17,252 bases of DNA, from NCBI GenBank assembly GCA_029239415.1, contig JAQZAY010000050.1, positions 1-17,252 on the forward strand, written 5' to 3'. A program made the position numbers and the translations under genes. Under the pieces are notes generated by a model. It saw nothing but the letters and a program-made list of their open reading frames with translations, did not search any database and had not been told where the DNA came from. Position 1 is the stretch's first letter. Every line of letters begins with the position of its first letter. Source of the stretch: Pseudomonas sp. (GTDB lineage Bacteria; Pseudomonadota; Gammaproteobacteria; Pseudomonadales; Pseudomonadaceae). Positions 8,639 through 17,252 of the stretch are shown here, piece after piece.

Positions 8639-9064
8639 ATGGCTGTTCAACGTACTTTCTCCATCATCAAGCCAGACGCCGTTGCCAAGAACGTGATCGG
8701 CAAGATCACCACCCGCTTCGAAGAAGCCGGCCTGCGCATCGTCGCCTCGAAGATCAAGCAGCTGTCCAAGGCCGAGGCCGAAGGCTTCTACGCCGAGCAC
8801 GCCGAGCGCGGCTTCTTCGGTGACCTGGTTGCCTTCATGACTTCCGGCCCGGTCGTTGTCCAGGTCCTGGAAGGCGAGAACGCCATTGCCCTGAACCGCG
8901 AGCTGATGGGTGCCACCAACCCTAAAGAAGCTGCCGCCGGCACCATCCGCGCCGACTTCGCCGAGTCGATCGACGCCAACGCCGTCCACGGTTCGGACTC
9001 CGAAGCCGCTGCTGCCCGCGAAATCGCTTACTTCTTCGCTGCTACCGAGGTAACCACTCGCTAA
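8639..9064 (+). CDS. ndk: Nucleoside diphosphate kinase
   Basis: Ndk moves the gamma phosphate between nucleoside tri- and diphosphates through a phosphohistidine and balances NTP and dNTP pools in the cytoplasm. The 141-residue product has Lys11 in the N-terminal [10 protein letters not shown], and the active-site His117 in [16 protein letters not shown]. The length is as in other proteobacteria. TGGAG lies 7 bases before the ATG. It follows the isc terminator and probably has its own promoter (8565-8593). No terminator with a T tract is seen before rlmN 28 bases downstream, so read-through into the next genes is likely. Confidence 0.97.
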   Translation: MAVQRTFSIIKPDAVAKNVIGKITTRFEEAGLRIVASKIKQLSKAEAEGFYAEHAERGFFGDLVAFMTSGPVVVQVLEGENAIALNRELMGATNPKEAAAGTIRADFAESIDANAVHGSDSEAAAAREIAYFFAATEVTTR

Positions 9065-9092
9065 GCGAAGGCTTACGGGTGAAGGTGAATCC

Positions 9093-10238
9093 ATGACGAC
9101 ATCGACCGGTAAAACCAACCTGCTGGGCCTGACCCAGCCGGAAATGGAAAAATTCTTCGACTCTATCGGGGAGAAACGCTTCCGTGCCGGTCAGGTGATG
9201 AAGTGGATTCACCACTTTGGCGTCGATGACTTCGACGCCATGACCAACGTCGGCAAGGCCCTGCGCGAAAAGCTCAAGGCGGTTGCCGAGGTTCGCGGCC
9301 CCGAAGTGGTCAGCGAGGACATCTCCAGCGACGGCACCCGCAAGTGGGTGGTGCGCGTATCGTCCGGCAGCTGCGTCGAGACCGTGTTCATTCCCCAGGG
9401 CAAGCGTGGCACCTTGTGTGTCTCGTCACAGGCCGGTTGCGCCCTGGACTGCAGTTTCTGCTCCACCGGCAAGCAAGGATTCAACAGCAACCTCACCGCC
9501 GCCGAAGTGATCGGCCAGGTGTGGATTGCCAACAAGTCGTTCGGCTCGGTGCCTGCCACCGTCGACCGCGCCATCACCAACGTGGTGATGATGGGCATGG
9601 GCGAGCCACTGCTGAACTTCGACAACGTGGTCGCCGCCATGCGCCTGATGATGGACGACCTGGGCTACGGCATCTCCAAGCGCCGCGTGACCCTGTCCAC
9701 CTCCGGCGTGGTGCCGATGATCGACGAGCTCGCCAAGCACGTCGACGTCGCCCTGGCCCTGTCGTTGCACGCGCCCAACGATGCGCTGCGCAACGAGCTG
9801 GTGCCGATCAACAAGAAGTACCCGCTCAAGGTGCTGCTCGAGTCGTGCATGCGCTACATGTCGACCCTGGGCGAAAAACGCCACCTGACCATCGAGTACA
9901 CCCTGCTCAAGGACGTCAACGACCAGCTGGCCCATGCAGAAGAGATGGCCGTGCTGCTCAAGGACATCCCCTGCAAGATCAACCTGATCCCGTTCAACCC
10001 GTTCCCGCATTCGGGCTACGAGCGGCCGAGCAACAATGCCATCCGCCGTTTCCAGGACTACCTGCACCACGCCGGCTACAACGTCACCGTGCGTACCACC
10101 CGGGGCGAGGACATCGACGCGGCCTGTGGCCAGCTGGTCGGCCAGGTGATGGACCGCACCCGTCGCAGCGAGCGCTACATTGCCGTACGGCAGGTGAGCG
10201 CCGACGGTGACGTGCAAGACAGCACCGTGCGCAACTGA
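9093..10238 (+). CDS. rlmN: Dual-specificity 23S rRNA/tRNA adenine-C2 methyltransferase RlmN
   Basis: RlmN is a radical SAM enzyme that methylates C2 of A2503 in 23S rRNA and of A37 in certain tRNAs. The [4Fe-4S] cluster ligands are Cys116, Cys120 and Cys123 ([13 protein letters not shown]). The C-terminal Cys345 ([11 protein letters not shown]) corresponds to the methyl-carrying cysteine of the family. [14 protein letters not shown] (166-179) and [17 protein letters not shown] (224-240) are further family signatures; the length of 381 residues is normal. GAAGG lies 7 bases upstream of the ATG. As an Fe-S enzyme it depends on the ISC system encoded just upstream, though both being near each other may simply reflect ancestral gene order. 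pilF follows after 14 bases. Confidence 0.97.
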   Translation: MTTSTGKTNLLGLTQPEMEKFFDSIGEKRFRAGQVMKWIHHFGVDDFDAMTNVGKALREKLKAVAEVRGPEVVSEDISSDGTRKWVVRVSSGSCVETVFIPQGKRGTLCVSSQAGCALDCSFCSTGKQGFNSNLTAAEVIGQVWIANKSFGSVPATVDRAITNVVMMGMGEPLLNFDNVVAAMRLMMDDLGYGISKRRVTLSTSGVVPMIDELAKHVDVALALSLHAPNDALRNELVPINKKYPLKVLLESCMRYMSTLGEKRHLTIEYTLLKDVNDQLAHAEEMAVLLKDIPCKINLIPFNPFPHSGYERPSNNAIRRFQDYLHHAGYNVTVRTTRGEDIDAACGQLVGQVMDRTRRSERYIAVRQVSADGDVQDSTVRN

Positions 10239-10252
10239 CGGGAACCTGGCCC

Positions 10253-11014
10253 ATGACCCCGCGCGCCGCGCTGTCGATCCTGTCGCTTGTGCTGCTGGCC
10301 GGCTGCGTGTCCAGCGGTGGCCATGACCCGTTGGCCAGCCGGCAGGGGCGAGAGGCGGCAGGCCAGGCGTACGTGCAGTTGGGCATGGGCTATTTGCAAC
10401 AAGGTTTGACCGAGCAGGCCAAGGCGCCCTTGCTGCGCGCCCTGGCCCTCGACCCGCGTGATGCCGACGCGCACGGTGCGCTGGCCCTGGTGTTCCAGGC
10501 ACAGGATGAGCCGCCGCTGGCCGACGCGCACTACCGCAAGGCCCTGGCCGAGCGGCCTGGTGACACGCGGTTACGCAACAATTACGGCAGTTTCCTATAT
10601 GCTCGGGGACAATACCGCGAGGCCAAGCAGATGTTTCGCCAAGCCGCCGCCGATACCCTGTATCCTGAGCGTTCGCGAGTCTTCGAGAACCTCGGCCTCA
10701 CGGCCTTGAAGCTCGAGCGCCGCGACCAGGCGCGGGCATACCTGGAAAAAGCCTTGATGCTCGACCCGCGGCAACCCCGCGCGTTGCTTGAAATGGCTGA
10801 GTTATCCTTCGAAGACAGGCATTATGTGCCGGCCCGGGACTTTCATGATCGCTTCAGCCAGTCGAGCGAGCACAATGCCCGTAGCCTGTTGCTGGGCAGC
10901 CGCCTGGCGCGGGTCTTCGACCAAGGCGACACCCTGGCCGAGATGGGCCTGCAACTACAACGACTTTATCCCGGTACGCCGGAATATCAGCAATACCTGT
11001 CGGAGCAACGATGA
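10253..11014 (+). CDS. pilF: Type IV pilus pilotin lipoprotein PilF (PilW family)
   Basis: PilF is an outer-membrane lipoprotein that guides assembly and localisation of the PilQ secretin of type IV pili. The 253-residue product starts with a lipoprotein signal peptide ending LLAGC, so Cys18 would be lipidated. Five to six tetratricopeptide repeats follow, roughly at 38-71, 72-105, 106-140, 142-175 and 176-209, with typical pairs such as AYVQLGMGYLQQG and VFENLGLTALKLERRDQA. Its place between rlmN and rodZ is the usual one in Pseudomonas. The stop codon overlaps the rodZ start in an ATGA junction, indicating translational coupling. The ribosome site before the ATG is weak. If the strain has no type IV pili the protein could have another TPR scaffold role; the sequence alone does not decide this. 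Confidence 0.9.
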   Translation: MTPRAALSILSLVLLAGCVSSGGHDPLASRQGREAAGQAYVQLGMGYLQQGLTEQAKAPLLRALALDPRDADAHGALALVFQAQDEPPLADAHYRKALAERPGDTRLRNNYGSFLYARGQYREAKQMFRQAAADTLYPERSRVFENLGLTALKLERRDQARAYLEKALMLDPRQPRALLEMAELSFEDRHYVPARDFHDRFSQSSEHNARSLLLGSRLARVFDQGDTLAEMGLQLQRLYPGTPEYQQYLSEQR

Positions 11015-12051
11015 AAGCCGCGCACCCCGAAGTAGCAGCAGCGACTCGCCAGAATCCCGGTGAGGTCTTGCGCCAGGCCCGCGAAAGCCGGGACTGGTCG
11101 CAAGCCGAGGTGGCGCGCAAGCTCAACCTGACCGTGAGTTCCCTGAACAACCTGGAGACCGGCGCCTTCGACAAGCTGCCCGGGCACACTTTTGCCCGCG
11201 GCTATATCCGTGCCTACGCCAAGCTCATGGACATGGACCAGGTCCCCTTGGTCCAGGCATTCGACCACTACACCGGTACCCATGCCCAGGGCAGCGAAGT
11301 CCACTCGCTGGGACGCATCGAAGAGCCGGTGCGCCTGTCGCACAACATCCTGCGCGGGGTGAGCCTGCTGTTGCTGCTGATCGTCATTGGCGGCGGCTTC
11401 TTCTGGTGGCAGGACCAGGGCAGCATGCGTGGCAAGGACCTGTCGCGCATCGCCATGGAGCACGTCGAGGTCGAAAGCGCCGACGGCACCACCCAGATCC
11501 ATCCGCTCGACGAGCCCGAGGACCAGGCCGTCAGCGCCGCCCAGCAGCCACCGAGCGCGCCGTTGCCGCTCGACCAGGCTGAGTCGCAGGCACCAGAGGA
11601 TGCGAGCGGCGCACCGGCGGCCGACGCCGCCGCGCCTGCCGTTCCGCCAGTGGCCAGCGCCGCGCCGGCGCAGGCCCAGGCCCCGGCCGTGACGCCCGGC
11701 GTGCCCGCCGTGGCCACCCCGGCGCCTGTCGCCCCGGCCGCGCCCGCAGCGCCTGCTGCCCAGGTACCCGCGGCCACGACCGCGCAGCCCGCTACCCCGG
11801 TCCAGGCGGGCGAGGGCACGGTACATATCCAGTTCACCGCCGATTGCTGGACCTCGGTCACCGATGGCAACGGCAAGGTGCTGTTCAGCGCCATCAAGCG
11901 CAAGGGCGACAGCCTGGACCTCAACGGCAAGCCGCCGTTCGCGGTGCGCCTGGGCTTCGCCCGCGGCGCGCAGGTCAGCTACAACGGCCAGGCCGTCGAC
12001 ATTTCCCCGTTTACCAGCGGCCAGACCGCTCGCCTGAAGTTGGGACAGTAA
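11011..12051 (+). CDS. rodZ: Cytoskeleton protein RodZ
   Basis: RodZ is a bitopic inner-membrane protein that links cytoplasmic MreB filaments to the wall-elongation machinery and supports rod shape. In the 346-residue product a cytoplasmic Xre-type helix-turn-helix covers about residues 17-75 (VLRQARESRDWSQAEVARKL). One membrane segment follows at about 113-133 (ILRGVSLLLLLIVIGGGFFWW). A periplasmic linker of roughly 100 residues very rich in Ala and Pro spans 170-268. The C-terminal DUF4115 beta domain is at 272-344 (HIQFTADCWTSVTDGNGKV). The start overlaps the pilF stop by four bases and MKAAHPEVAAATRQNPG fits the Pseudomonas form. ispG begins three bases after the stop. The HTH is used for protein contact with MreB rather than DNA in E. 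coli. Confidence 0.95.
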   Translation: MKAAHPEVAAATRQNPGEVLRQARESRDWSQAEVARKLNLTVSSLNNLETGAFDKLPGHTFARGYIRAYAKLMDMDQVPLVQAFDHYTGTHAQGSEVHSLGRIEEPVRLSHNILRGVSLLLLLIVIGGGFFWWQDQGSMRGKDLSRIAMEHVEVESADGTTQIHPLDEPEDQAVSAAQQPPSAPLPLDQAESQAPEDASGAPAADAAAPAVPPVASAAPAQAQAPAVTPGVPAVATPAPVAPAAPAAPAAQVPAATTAQPATPVQAGEGTVHIQFTADCWTSVTDGNGKVLFSAIKRKGDSLDLNGKPPFAVRLGFARGAQVSYNGQAVDISPFTSGQTARLKLGQ

Positions 12052-12054
12052 CTC

Positions 12055-13164
12055 ATGCACGGTGAATCTCCGATCAAACGTCGCGAATCCCGCAAGATCT
12101 GGGTCGGCAACGTGCCGGTCGGTGGGGATGCCCCCATCGCGGTACAGAGCATGACCAACACCGACACCAACGATGTCGACGCCACCGTCGCGCAGATCAA
12201 CCGGCTGGTCGATGCCGGTGTCGACATCGTCCGCGTCTCGGTGCCCGACATGGACGCCGCCGAAGCCTTCGGCCGCATCAAGCAGCGGGTCAGCGTGCCG
12301 CTGGTGGCCGATATCCACTTCGACTACCGCATCGCCCTGCGGGTGGCCGAGCTGGGCGTCGACTGCCTGCGCATCAACCCCGGCAACATCGGCCGCGAGG
12401 ACCGCGTGCGCGCGGTGGTCGACGCTGCCCGTGACCGCGGTATCCCGATTCGCATCGGGGTCAACGCCGGCTCGCTGGAAAAGGACCTGCAGAAAAAGTA
12501 CGGCGAACCGACCCCGGCCGCGCTGGTCGAGTCGGCGCTGCGTCATGTCGAGCACCTGGACCGCCTGGATTTCCAGGACTTCAAGGTCAGCGTCAAGGCC
12601 TCCGATGTGTTCATGGCGGTCGAGGCCTACCGCCTGCTGGCCAGGCAGATCGTCCAGCCGCTGCACCTGGGCATCACCGAAGCCGGTGGCCTGCGCTCGG
12701 GGACGGTGAAGTCCGCGGTCGGCCTGGGCATGCTGCTGGCCGAAGGCATCGGCGATACCATCCGTATCTCGCTGGCTGCCGACCCGGTCGAGGAGGTGAA
12801 GGTCGGCTACGACATCCTCAAGTCGCTGCGCCTGCGTTCGCGTGGCATCAACTTCATCGCCTGCCCGAGCTGCTCGCGGCAGAACTTCGACGTGGTCAAG
12901 ACCATGAACGAGCTCGAGGGACGCCTCGAAGACCTGCTGGTGCCGATGGACGTGGCCGTGATCGGCTGCGTGGTCAACGGTCCGGGCGAAGCCAAGGAAG
13001 CCCATGTAGGCCTCACCGGCGGTACGCCGAACCTGATCTACATCGATGGCAAGCCCGCGCAGAAGCTGACCAATGACAACCTGGTCGAGGAGCTCGAAAG
13101 GCTCATCCGCCAGAAAGCGGCCGAGAAGGCCGAGGCCGACGCGGCATTGATCGCCCGTGGCTGA
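12055..13164 (+). CDS. ispG: (E)-4-hydroxy-3-methylbut-2-enyl-diphosphate synthase IspG
   Basis: IspG (GcpE) carries out the penultimate step of the non-mevalonate isoprenoid pathway, reducing methylerythritol cyclodiphosphate to hydroxymethylbutenyl diphosphate. Residue numbers of the [4Fe-4S] ligands agree with E. coli: Cys270 and Cys273 in [12 protein letters not shown], Cys305 in [11 protein letters not shown], and Glu312 as fourth ligand. The TIM-barrel part is full length, and the protein is 369 residues. The start ATG, giving [19 protein letters not shown], lies three bases after the rodZ stop. Like RlmN it is a client of the Fe-S assembly system, and it needs flavodoxin or ferredoxin electrons. 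hisS follows after 24 bases. Confidence 0.97.
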   Translation: MHGESPIKRRESRKIWVGNVPVGGDAPIAVQSMTNTDTNDVDATVAQINRLVDAGVDIVRVSVPDMDAAEAFGRIKQRVSVPLVADIHFDYRIALRVAELGVDCLRINPGNIGREDRVRAVVDAARDRGIPIRIGVNAGSLEKDLQKKYGEPTPAALVESALRHVEHLDRLDFQDFKVSVKASDVFMAVEAYRLLARQIVQPLHLGITEAGGLRSGTVKSAVGLGMLLAEGIGDTIRISLAADPVEEVKVGYDILKSLRLRSRGINFIACPSCSRQNFDVVKTMNELEGRLEDLLVPMDVAVIGCVVNGPGEAKEAHVGLTGGTPNLIYIDGKPAQKLTNDNLVEELERLIRQKAAEKAEADAALIARG

Positions 13165-13188
13165 CACACAGAATCGTAAGGATCTTCC

Positions 13189-14478
13189 GTGAGCAAAATG
13201 CTGCAAGCCATTCGTGGCATGAACGACATCCTGCCCGAGCAGACCCCGTTGTGGCGCTATTTCGAAAGCACCGTCGCCGGCCTGCTGGACACCTACGGCT
13301 ACCGTCAGATCCGCACGCCGATCGTCGAGTTCACCGAGCTGTTCAAGCGCTCGATCGGCGAAGTCACCGATATCGTCGAGAAAGAGATGTACACCTTCGA
13401 CGACCGCAACGGTGACTCCCTGACCCTGCGCCCCGAAGGCACCGCGGCCTGCGTGCGCGCCGTGCTCGAGCATGGCATCAGCGGCAATGGCCAGGTGCAG
13501 AAGCTGTGGTACATCGGCCAGATGTTCCGCCACGAGCGCCCGCAGAAGGGCCGCTACCGCCAGTTCAACCAGATCGGTGTCGAAGTGTTCAACCTCGACG
13601 GCCCCGACATCGATGCCGAGCTGATCGTGCTGACCTGGCGCCTGTGGGGCCTGCTGGGCCTGCGTGATGCCGTCAAGCTCGAACTCAACAGCCTGGGCAC
13701 CAGCGAAGCCCGCGCGCGTTATCGTGACGCGCTGGTCGAGTTCCTCTCGGCACGCCTGGACCAGCTGGACGAAGACAGCCAGCGCCGCCTCAAGAGCAAC
13801 CCGCTGCGCATCCTCGACAGCAAGGACGCCAGCACCCAGGCGGTACTGGTCGGCGCGCCGAAGCTCGAGGACTACCTCGACGAAGAATCGCGCCTGCACT
13901 TCGAGGGCCTCAAGGCCCGCCTGGACGCGGCCGGCATTCCGTTCGTGATCAACACCAAGCTGGTGCGCGGCCTGGACTACTACAGCAAGACCGTGTTCGA
14001 GTGGGTCACCGACAAGCTCGGTGCCCAGGGCACTGTCTGCGCCGGCGGCCGCTACGACGGCCTGGTCGAGCAGATGGGCGGCAAGCCGACCCCGGGGGTG
14101 GGCTTTGCCATGGGCATCGAGCGCCTGATCCTGCTGCTCGAGACCCTGGAGCTGGTGCCCGAGTCGATCAACCGCCAGGTCGACGCCTACCTGTGCGCCT
14201 TTGGCGAGCAGGCCGAGCTTGCCGGCCTGGCGTTGAGCGAGCGTTTGCGTGATCGCCTGCCGGGCTTGCGCCTGCAGGTCAACGCCGGTGCCGGCAGCTT
14301 CAAGAGTCAGTTCAAGAAGGCCGACAAGAGCGGTGCGCTGTTCGCGCTGATTCTCGGGGACGACGAACTGGCGCAACAAGTGGTAGGTTTCAAGCCCCTG
14401 CGTGGTCAGGGCGAACAACAGAACATTGCCTGGGATGCTCTTGCCGAGCATCTGCAAACCGCTCTCGCCCAGGCGTGA
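13189..14478 (+). CDS. hisS: Histidyl-tRNA synthetase
   Basis: HisS charges tRNA-His with histidine at the expense of ATP. The 429-residue class II synthetase shows motif 2 [20 protein letters not shown] (113-132), the histidine-specific [16 protein letters not shown] (257-272, with Arg260) and AGGRYDGL (285-292), and motif 3 [16 protein letters not shown] (303-318). A C-terminal anticodon-binding domain ends the protein. The start is GTG at 13189, with TAAGGA 8 bases upstream and the N-terminus [16 protein letters not shown]. An in-frame ATG three codons later (13198) is possible but would have poorer spacing to the ribosome site. yfgM follows after 31 bases. Confidence 0.97.
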   Translation: MSKMLQAIRGMNDILPEQTPLWRYFESTVAGLLDTYGYRQIRTPIVEFTELFKRSIGEVTDIVEKEMYTFDDRNGDSLTLRPEGTAACVRAVLEHGISGNGQVQKLWYIGQMFRHERPQKGRYRQFNQIGVEVFNLDGPDIDAELIVLTWRLWGLLGLRDAVKLELNSLGTSEARARYRDALVEFLSARLDQLDEDSQRRLKSNPLRILDSKDASTQAVLVGAPKLEDYLDEESRLHFEGLKARLDAAGIPFVINTKLVRGLDYYSKTVFEWVTDKLGAQGTVCAGGRYDGLVEQMGGKPTPGVGFAMGIERLILLLETLELVPESINRQVDAYLCAFGEQAELAGLALSERLRDRLPGLRLQVNAGAGSFKSQFKKADKSGALFALILGDDELAQQVVGFKPLRGQGEQQNIAWDALAEHLQTALAQA

Positions 14479-14509
14479 AGCGGCCGAATTGCTGAAAAGG
14501 AGTATTGGG

Positions 14510-15148
14510 GTGTCGAGTACCGATGAAGAACTGGTCGCGGTCAAGGACTGGTGGGAACGCAATGGCAAGCCACTGCTGACCGGCGCTCTGCTGGCCGCCG
14601 TGGTGGTCCTGGGCTGGCAAGGCTGGCAGAAGTACCAGAGCAACCAGTCGCAAGGTGCTTCCAGCCTGTATCAGGCGCTGCTTGAGACCAGCCTGACGCC
14701 GAGCGGCGAGCCCGACGCGGCCAAGGTCGCTGAGCTGTCCGGCAAGCTCAAGAGCGAATATGGCGGCACCGCCTACGCCCAGTACGCCAGCCTGTTCGTG
14801 GCCAAGGTCGCGGTCGACAGCGCCAGGCTGGACGACGCCGCTGGCGAGCTCAAGAGTGTGATGGACAAGCCGGCCGACGCCACCCTGGGCGAGATCGCGC
14901 GCCAGCGCCTGGCACGCGTGCTGGCCGCGCAGGACAAGGCCGACGAGGCCCTGAAACTGCTCGACGGCGACGCCGACAAGGCCTTCCTGGCCAGCCGCGA
15001 GGAGCTCAAGGGCGACCTGCTGGTGCAGCTGGGTCGTGCCGACGATGCCCATGGTGCTTACGAAAAAGCCAAGGCCGCGCTGTCCGATGACGCCGCGGTC
15101 GGTGGCCTGCAACTGAAGCTGGATGACCTGGCCAAAGGGGATGCCTGA
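14510..15148 (+). CDS. yfgM: Ancillary SecYEG translocon subunit YfgM
   Basis: YfgM is an inner-membrane protein with a periplasmic TPR-like domain. In E. coli it associates with the SecYEG translocon and PpiD and influences envelope protein traffic. The 212-residue product has a short cytoplasmic start (MSSTDEELVAVKDWWERNG), one membrane segment at about 21-38 (PLLTGALLAAVVVLGWQG) and a helical tetratricopeptide-like domain to the end. The start is GTG at 14510, which has AGGAG 7 bases upstream and aligns with homologues. The frame is open further upstream into hisS, but that part encodes nothing like the family. The stop TGA is one base from the preferred bamB start, so the two genes are coupled. 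Confidence 0.92.
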   Translation: MSSTDEELVAVKDWWERNGKPLLTGALLAAVVVLGWQGWQKYQSNQSQGASSLYQALLETSLTPSGEPDAAKVAELSGKLKSEYGGTAYAQYASLFVAKVAVDSARLDDAAGELKSVMDKPADATLGEIARQRLARVLAAQDKADEALKLLDGDADKAFLASREELKGDLLVQLGRADDAHGAYEKAKAALSDDAAVGGLQLKLDDLAKGDA

Positions 15149-15149
15149 C

Positions 15150-16292
15150 GTGATCGGTTGGAAACATGCAGCAGTGCTGGCCCTGGCCGTCCTGGCCGCG
15201 GGTTGCAGCAGCAACAGCAAGAAGGAACTTCCCCCGGCCGAGCTGACCCAGTTCACCGAAGAAGTCGTGCTCAAGAAGCTCTGGAGCCGTTCGATCGGTG
15301 ACGGCCAGGGCGACACCTTCAACATGCTCGTCCCGGCGATCGAGAACGACCGCATCTACGCCGCCGATGTGACCGGCGTGGTGATGTCGCTGGACCGCAA
15401 CAACGGCGACGTGGCCTGGAAGAAAGACCTCGAGCTGCCGGTATCCGGCGCCGTGGGCGTGGGTTACGGCATGGTCATGCTCGGTACCATCAAGGGCGAC
15501 GTGATTGCCCTGGACGCCAGCACCGGTGAAGAGCGCTGGCGCTCGAAGGTGACCAGCGAGGTGCTCGCGCCGCCTGCCACCAACGGTGACGTGGTGGTCG
15601 TGCAGACCCAGGACGATCGCGTGATCGGCCTGGATGCCGCCACCGGCGATCGCCGCTGGATCTACGAGAGCACCCCGGCGGTACTGACCCTGCGTGGCAC
15701 CGGTGCGCCGATCGTCACCAACCGCCTGGCGGTCGCGGGGCTGTCCACCGGCAAGGTGGTCGCCCTCGACACCCAGAACGGCGTGCCGGTCTGGGAAGCG
15801 CGCGTGGCCGTGCCGCAAGGTCGTTCGGAACTCGAGCGCGTGGTCGACATCGATGGCGGCCTGCTGCTGTCCGGTGGCGTGCTGTACGTGTCGAGCTACC
15901 AGGGCCGCGTCGCCGGCCTGGACCTGGAAAGCGGCCGTGTGCTCTGGCAGCGTGATGCTTCCAGCTACACGGGTGTCGCCCAGGGCTTCGGCAACGTCTA
16001 CGTGAGCCTGGCTTCGGGCACCGTGGAAAGCGTCGACGAGCGTTCCTCCAGCGCCTTGTGGAGCAACGATCAACTGGCACGTCGCCAGCTGTCGGCGCCG
16101 GAAGTGTTCTCCAGCTACGTGGCCGTGGGTGACCTCGAGGGCTACCTGCACCTGCTGAGCCAAGTCGATGGCCGTTTCGTCGGCCGTGAGCGTATCGACA
16201 GCGATGGCCTGCGCGCCCGGCCCCTGGTGGTCGGCGACACCATCTATGTCTTTGGCAACAGCGGCAAGCTCGAGGCACTGACCGCCCGCTGA
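15150..16292 (+). CDS. bamB: Outer membrane assembly lipoprotein BamB
   Basis: BamB is a lipoprotein of the BAM complex, which folds beta-barrel proteins into the outer membrane. It binds BamA through an eight-bladed beta-propeller. The product here is 380 residues. A signal peptide ends in the lipobox LAAGC (Cys19). Repeated PQQ-type blade motifs are visible (for example GDVAWKKDLELPVSG, GEERWRSKV, GDRRWIYES, NGVPVWEARV, GRVLWQRDA, SSALWSND). The start preferred is GTG at 15150, one base after the yfgM stop, because AAGGGG then sits 9 bases upstream. An in-frame ATG at 15141, adding MPD before the valine, is possible, but it touches the ribosome site and overlaps yfgM by eight bases. The downstream gap to der holds several hairpins. 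Confidence 0.95.
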   Translation: MIGWKHAAVLALAVLAAGCSSNSKKELPPAELTQFTEEVVLKKLWSRSIGDGQGDTFNMLVPAIENDRIYAADVTGVVMSLDRNNGDVAWKKDLELPVSGAVGVGYGMVMLGTIKGDVIALDASTGEERWRSKVTSEVLAPPATNGDVVVVQTQDDRVIGLDAATGDRRWIYESTPAVLTLRGTGAPIVTNRLAVAGLSTGKVVALDTQNGVPVWEARVAVPQGRSELERVVDIDGGLLLSGGVLYVSSYQGRVAGLDLESGRVLWQRDASSYTGVAQGFGNVYVSLASGTVESVDERSSSALWSNDQLARRQLSAPEVFSSYVAVGDLEGYLHLLSQVDGRFVGRERIDSDGLRARPLVVGDTIYVFGNSGKLEALTAR

Positions 16293-16318
16293 AGCTATGC
16301 TTGAGGCCTGTGGGCCTT

Positions 16319-16361
16319 GGGCAGCGGCACTTCGGTGCCGCCCAAACTCCGGCCGCTGCCC
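16319..16361 (+). promoter_or_regulatory. Antiterminator-like alternative hairpin between bamB and der
   Basis: GGGCAGCGGC (16319-16328) is a perfect ten-base complement of GCCGCTGCCC (16352-16361). Pairing them would occupy the left arm of the terminator at 16352-16370. Nested within is a competing hairpin, GCGGCAC-TTCG-GTGCCGC (16324-16341), with a stable TTCG loop. A smaller hairpin AGGCC/GGCCT (16304-16317) precedes them. The structures are mutually exclusive, as in attenuators. No leader peptide or known riboswitch is recognised, so regulation is a hypothesis. Confidence 0.35.
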
Positions 16362-16382
16362 TGCAGCGGCTTTTGTATTTTT
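16352..16382 (+). terminator. Intrinsic terminator between bamB and der
   Basis: GCCGCTGC (16352-16359) pairs with GCAGCGGC (16363-16370) around CCT, or with one pair fewer around a five-base loop. The tail is TTTTGTATTTTT. It lies 59 bases after the bamB stop and 24 bases before der, so der needs read-through or a promoter of its own; none is evident downstream of the T tract. Confidence 0.75.
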
Positions 16383-16406
16383 CGAATTCAAGCAGTGGAG
16401 AGCCGA

Positions 16407-17252
16407 ATGGTTCCCGTAATCGCCCTGGTGGGCCGGCCGAACGTCGGTAAATCCACCATGTTCAACCGCCTGACCAAGACCCGCGATGCCATCGTCGGCG
16501 ACCTGTCGGGCCTGACCCGCGACCGCCAGTATGGCGAAGCCAAATGGCAGGGCCGCAGCTACATCCTGATCGACACCGGTGGTATCACCGGCGACGAGGC
16601 AGGCATGGACGAGAAGATGGCCGAGCAGTCGCTGATGGCCATCGAGGAAGCCGACTACGTGCTGTTCCTGGTCGATGCCCGCGCTGGGATGACCGCCGCA
16701 GACCAGATGATCGCCGAGCACCTGCGCAAGCGGAACAAGCAGTCGTTCCTGGTCGCCAACAAGATCGACCACATCGACCCCGACACCGCGCGCGCCGAGT
16801 TCTCGCCGATGGGCATGGGCAACGCGATCCCGGTAGCGGGCGCCCAGGGCCGTGGCATCAACAGCCTGCTCGAGACCGTGCTGGGCAACCTGCCGCGCGA
16901 CAAGGAAGAAGACGCGCTGGACGAAGACGTCGCCGAAGGCCAGGAAGCGGTCCGCATCCCCGGCCCGAGCGAGAAGGATGGCATCAAGATCGCCATCATC
17001 GGTCGTCCGAACGTGGGCAAGTCGACCTTGGTCAACCGCATGCTCGGCGAAGAGCGCGTGGTGGTGTACGACGAGCCGGGCACGACCCGCGACAGCATCT
17101 ACATCCCGTTCCAGCGCGATGACGAGAAATACACCCTGATCGACACCGCGGGCGTGCGCAAGCGCGGCAAGATCCACGAGGAAGTCGAGAAGTTCTCGGT
17201 GGTCAAGACGCTGCAGGCGATCAAGGACGCCAACGTGGTGATCTTCGTCATG
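16407..17252 (+). CDS. der: Ribosome biogenesis GTPase Der, 5' part
   Basis: Der (EngA) is an essential GTPase with two tandem G domains that acts in 50S ribosomal subunit maturation. The gene runs off the right edge: 282 codons are present, against a usual length near 490. The first G domain starts [16 protein letters not shown] (P-loop at residues 9-16), followed by IDTGGI as G3 and NKID as G4. An acidic linker comes next ([16 protein letters not shown]). The second domain has GRPNVGKS at 199-206, GTTRDS and [11 protein letters not shown]. The second NKxD, the end of the second G domain and the KH-like domain lie beyond the window. GTGGAG lies about 6 bases before the ATG. It follows bamB in the same direction, separated by a terminator. 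Confidence 0.97.
   Translation, partial: MVPVIALVGRPNVGKSTMFNRLTKTRDAIVGDLSGLTRDRQYGEAKWQGRSYILIDTGGITGDEAGMDEKMAEQSLMAIEEADYVLFLVDARAGMTAADQMIAEHLRKRNKQSFLVANKIDHIDPDTARAEFSPMGMGNAIPVAGAQGRGINSLLETVLGNLPRDKEEDALDEDVAEGQEAVRIPGPSEKDGIKIAIIGRPNVGKSTLVNRMLGEERVVVYDEPGTTRDSIYIPFQRDDEKYTLIDTAGVRKRGKIHEEVEKFSVVKTLQAIKDANVVIFVM

Noticed and set aside
9062..9075. Hairpin TAAGC-GAAG-GCTTA at the ndk stop codon, considered as a terminator.
   Set aside because: The stem has only five pairs and no T tract follows, so it is unlikely to stop transcription before rlmN.
10987..14643. A 1218-codon open frame on the minus strand opposite rodZ, ispG and hisS.
   Set aside because: It lies opposite well-identified genes and its translation shows no domain, only His/Gln/Val/Leu/Ala-rich sequence of the kind produced by reading GC3-rich genes backwards. 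Long antisense frames are expected in high-GC genomes.

Overview
This is a stretch of core chromosome from a gammaproteobacterium of high GC content, most likely a Pseudomonas of the P. putida/P. fluorescens type. The evidence is the protein sequences (CysE, IscR, HscB, HisS, YfgM and BamB all read like Pseudomonas proteins), the strong G/C bias at third codon positions, and a gene order remembered from Pseudomonas genomes. No mobile element, CRISPR array, tRNA, rRNA or foreign-looking island is visible. I see no undescribed multi-gene system. The points worth a second look are regulatory sites in the intergenic gaps.

Layout. Positions 1-330 hold the 3' end of a glycine-zipper envelope protein and a bidirectional terminator that also serves the convergent gene suhB. 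suhB (minus strand) is divergent from the trmJ-cysE pair. A terminator follows cysE. Next comes an IscR-controlled promoter region and the iron-sulfur cluster operon iscR-iscS-iscU-iscA-hscB-hscA-fdx-iscX (3021-8549). A hairpin terminator, overlaid on a candidate promoter, separates it from a second collinear series: ndk-rlmN-pilF-rodZ-ispG-hisS-yfgM-bamB (8639-16292). A gap with several hairpins precedes der, which runs off the right edge at codon 282.

How the genes work together. CysE makes O-acetylserine for cysteine synthesis. IscS takes sulfur from cysteine and builds clusters on IscU, helped by Fdx (electrons), HscA/HscB (cluster release), IscA (carrier) and IscX (modulator); IscR senses cluster supply and represses the operon. 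Two enzymes downstream, RlmN (radical SAM) and IspG, need [4Fe-4S] clusters. The downstream run mixes translation (RlmN, HisS), nucleotide balance (Ndk), isoprenoid synthesis (IspG), cell shape (RodZ), pilus assembly (PilF), envelope biogenesis (YfgM, BamB) and ribosome assembly (Der). Every predicted gene in it lies on the plus strand with short gaps or overlaps.

No gene-free stretch exceeds 300 bases. The four larger gaps (251-330, 1150-1294, 2855-3020, 16293-16406) all contain signals described below. The most interesting are a boxA-like element in the suhB leader, two abutting IscR type-1-like sites before iscR, a -10 hexamer in the loop of the isc terminator, and mutually exclusive hairpins between bamB and der.
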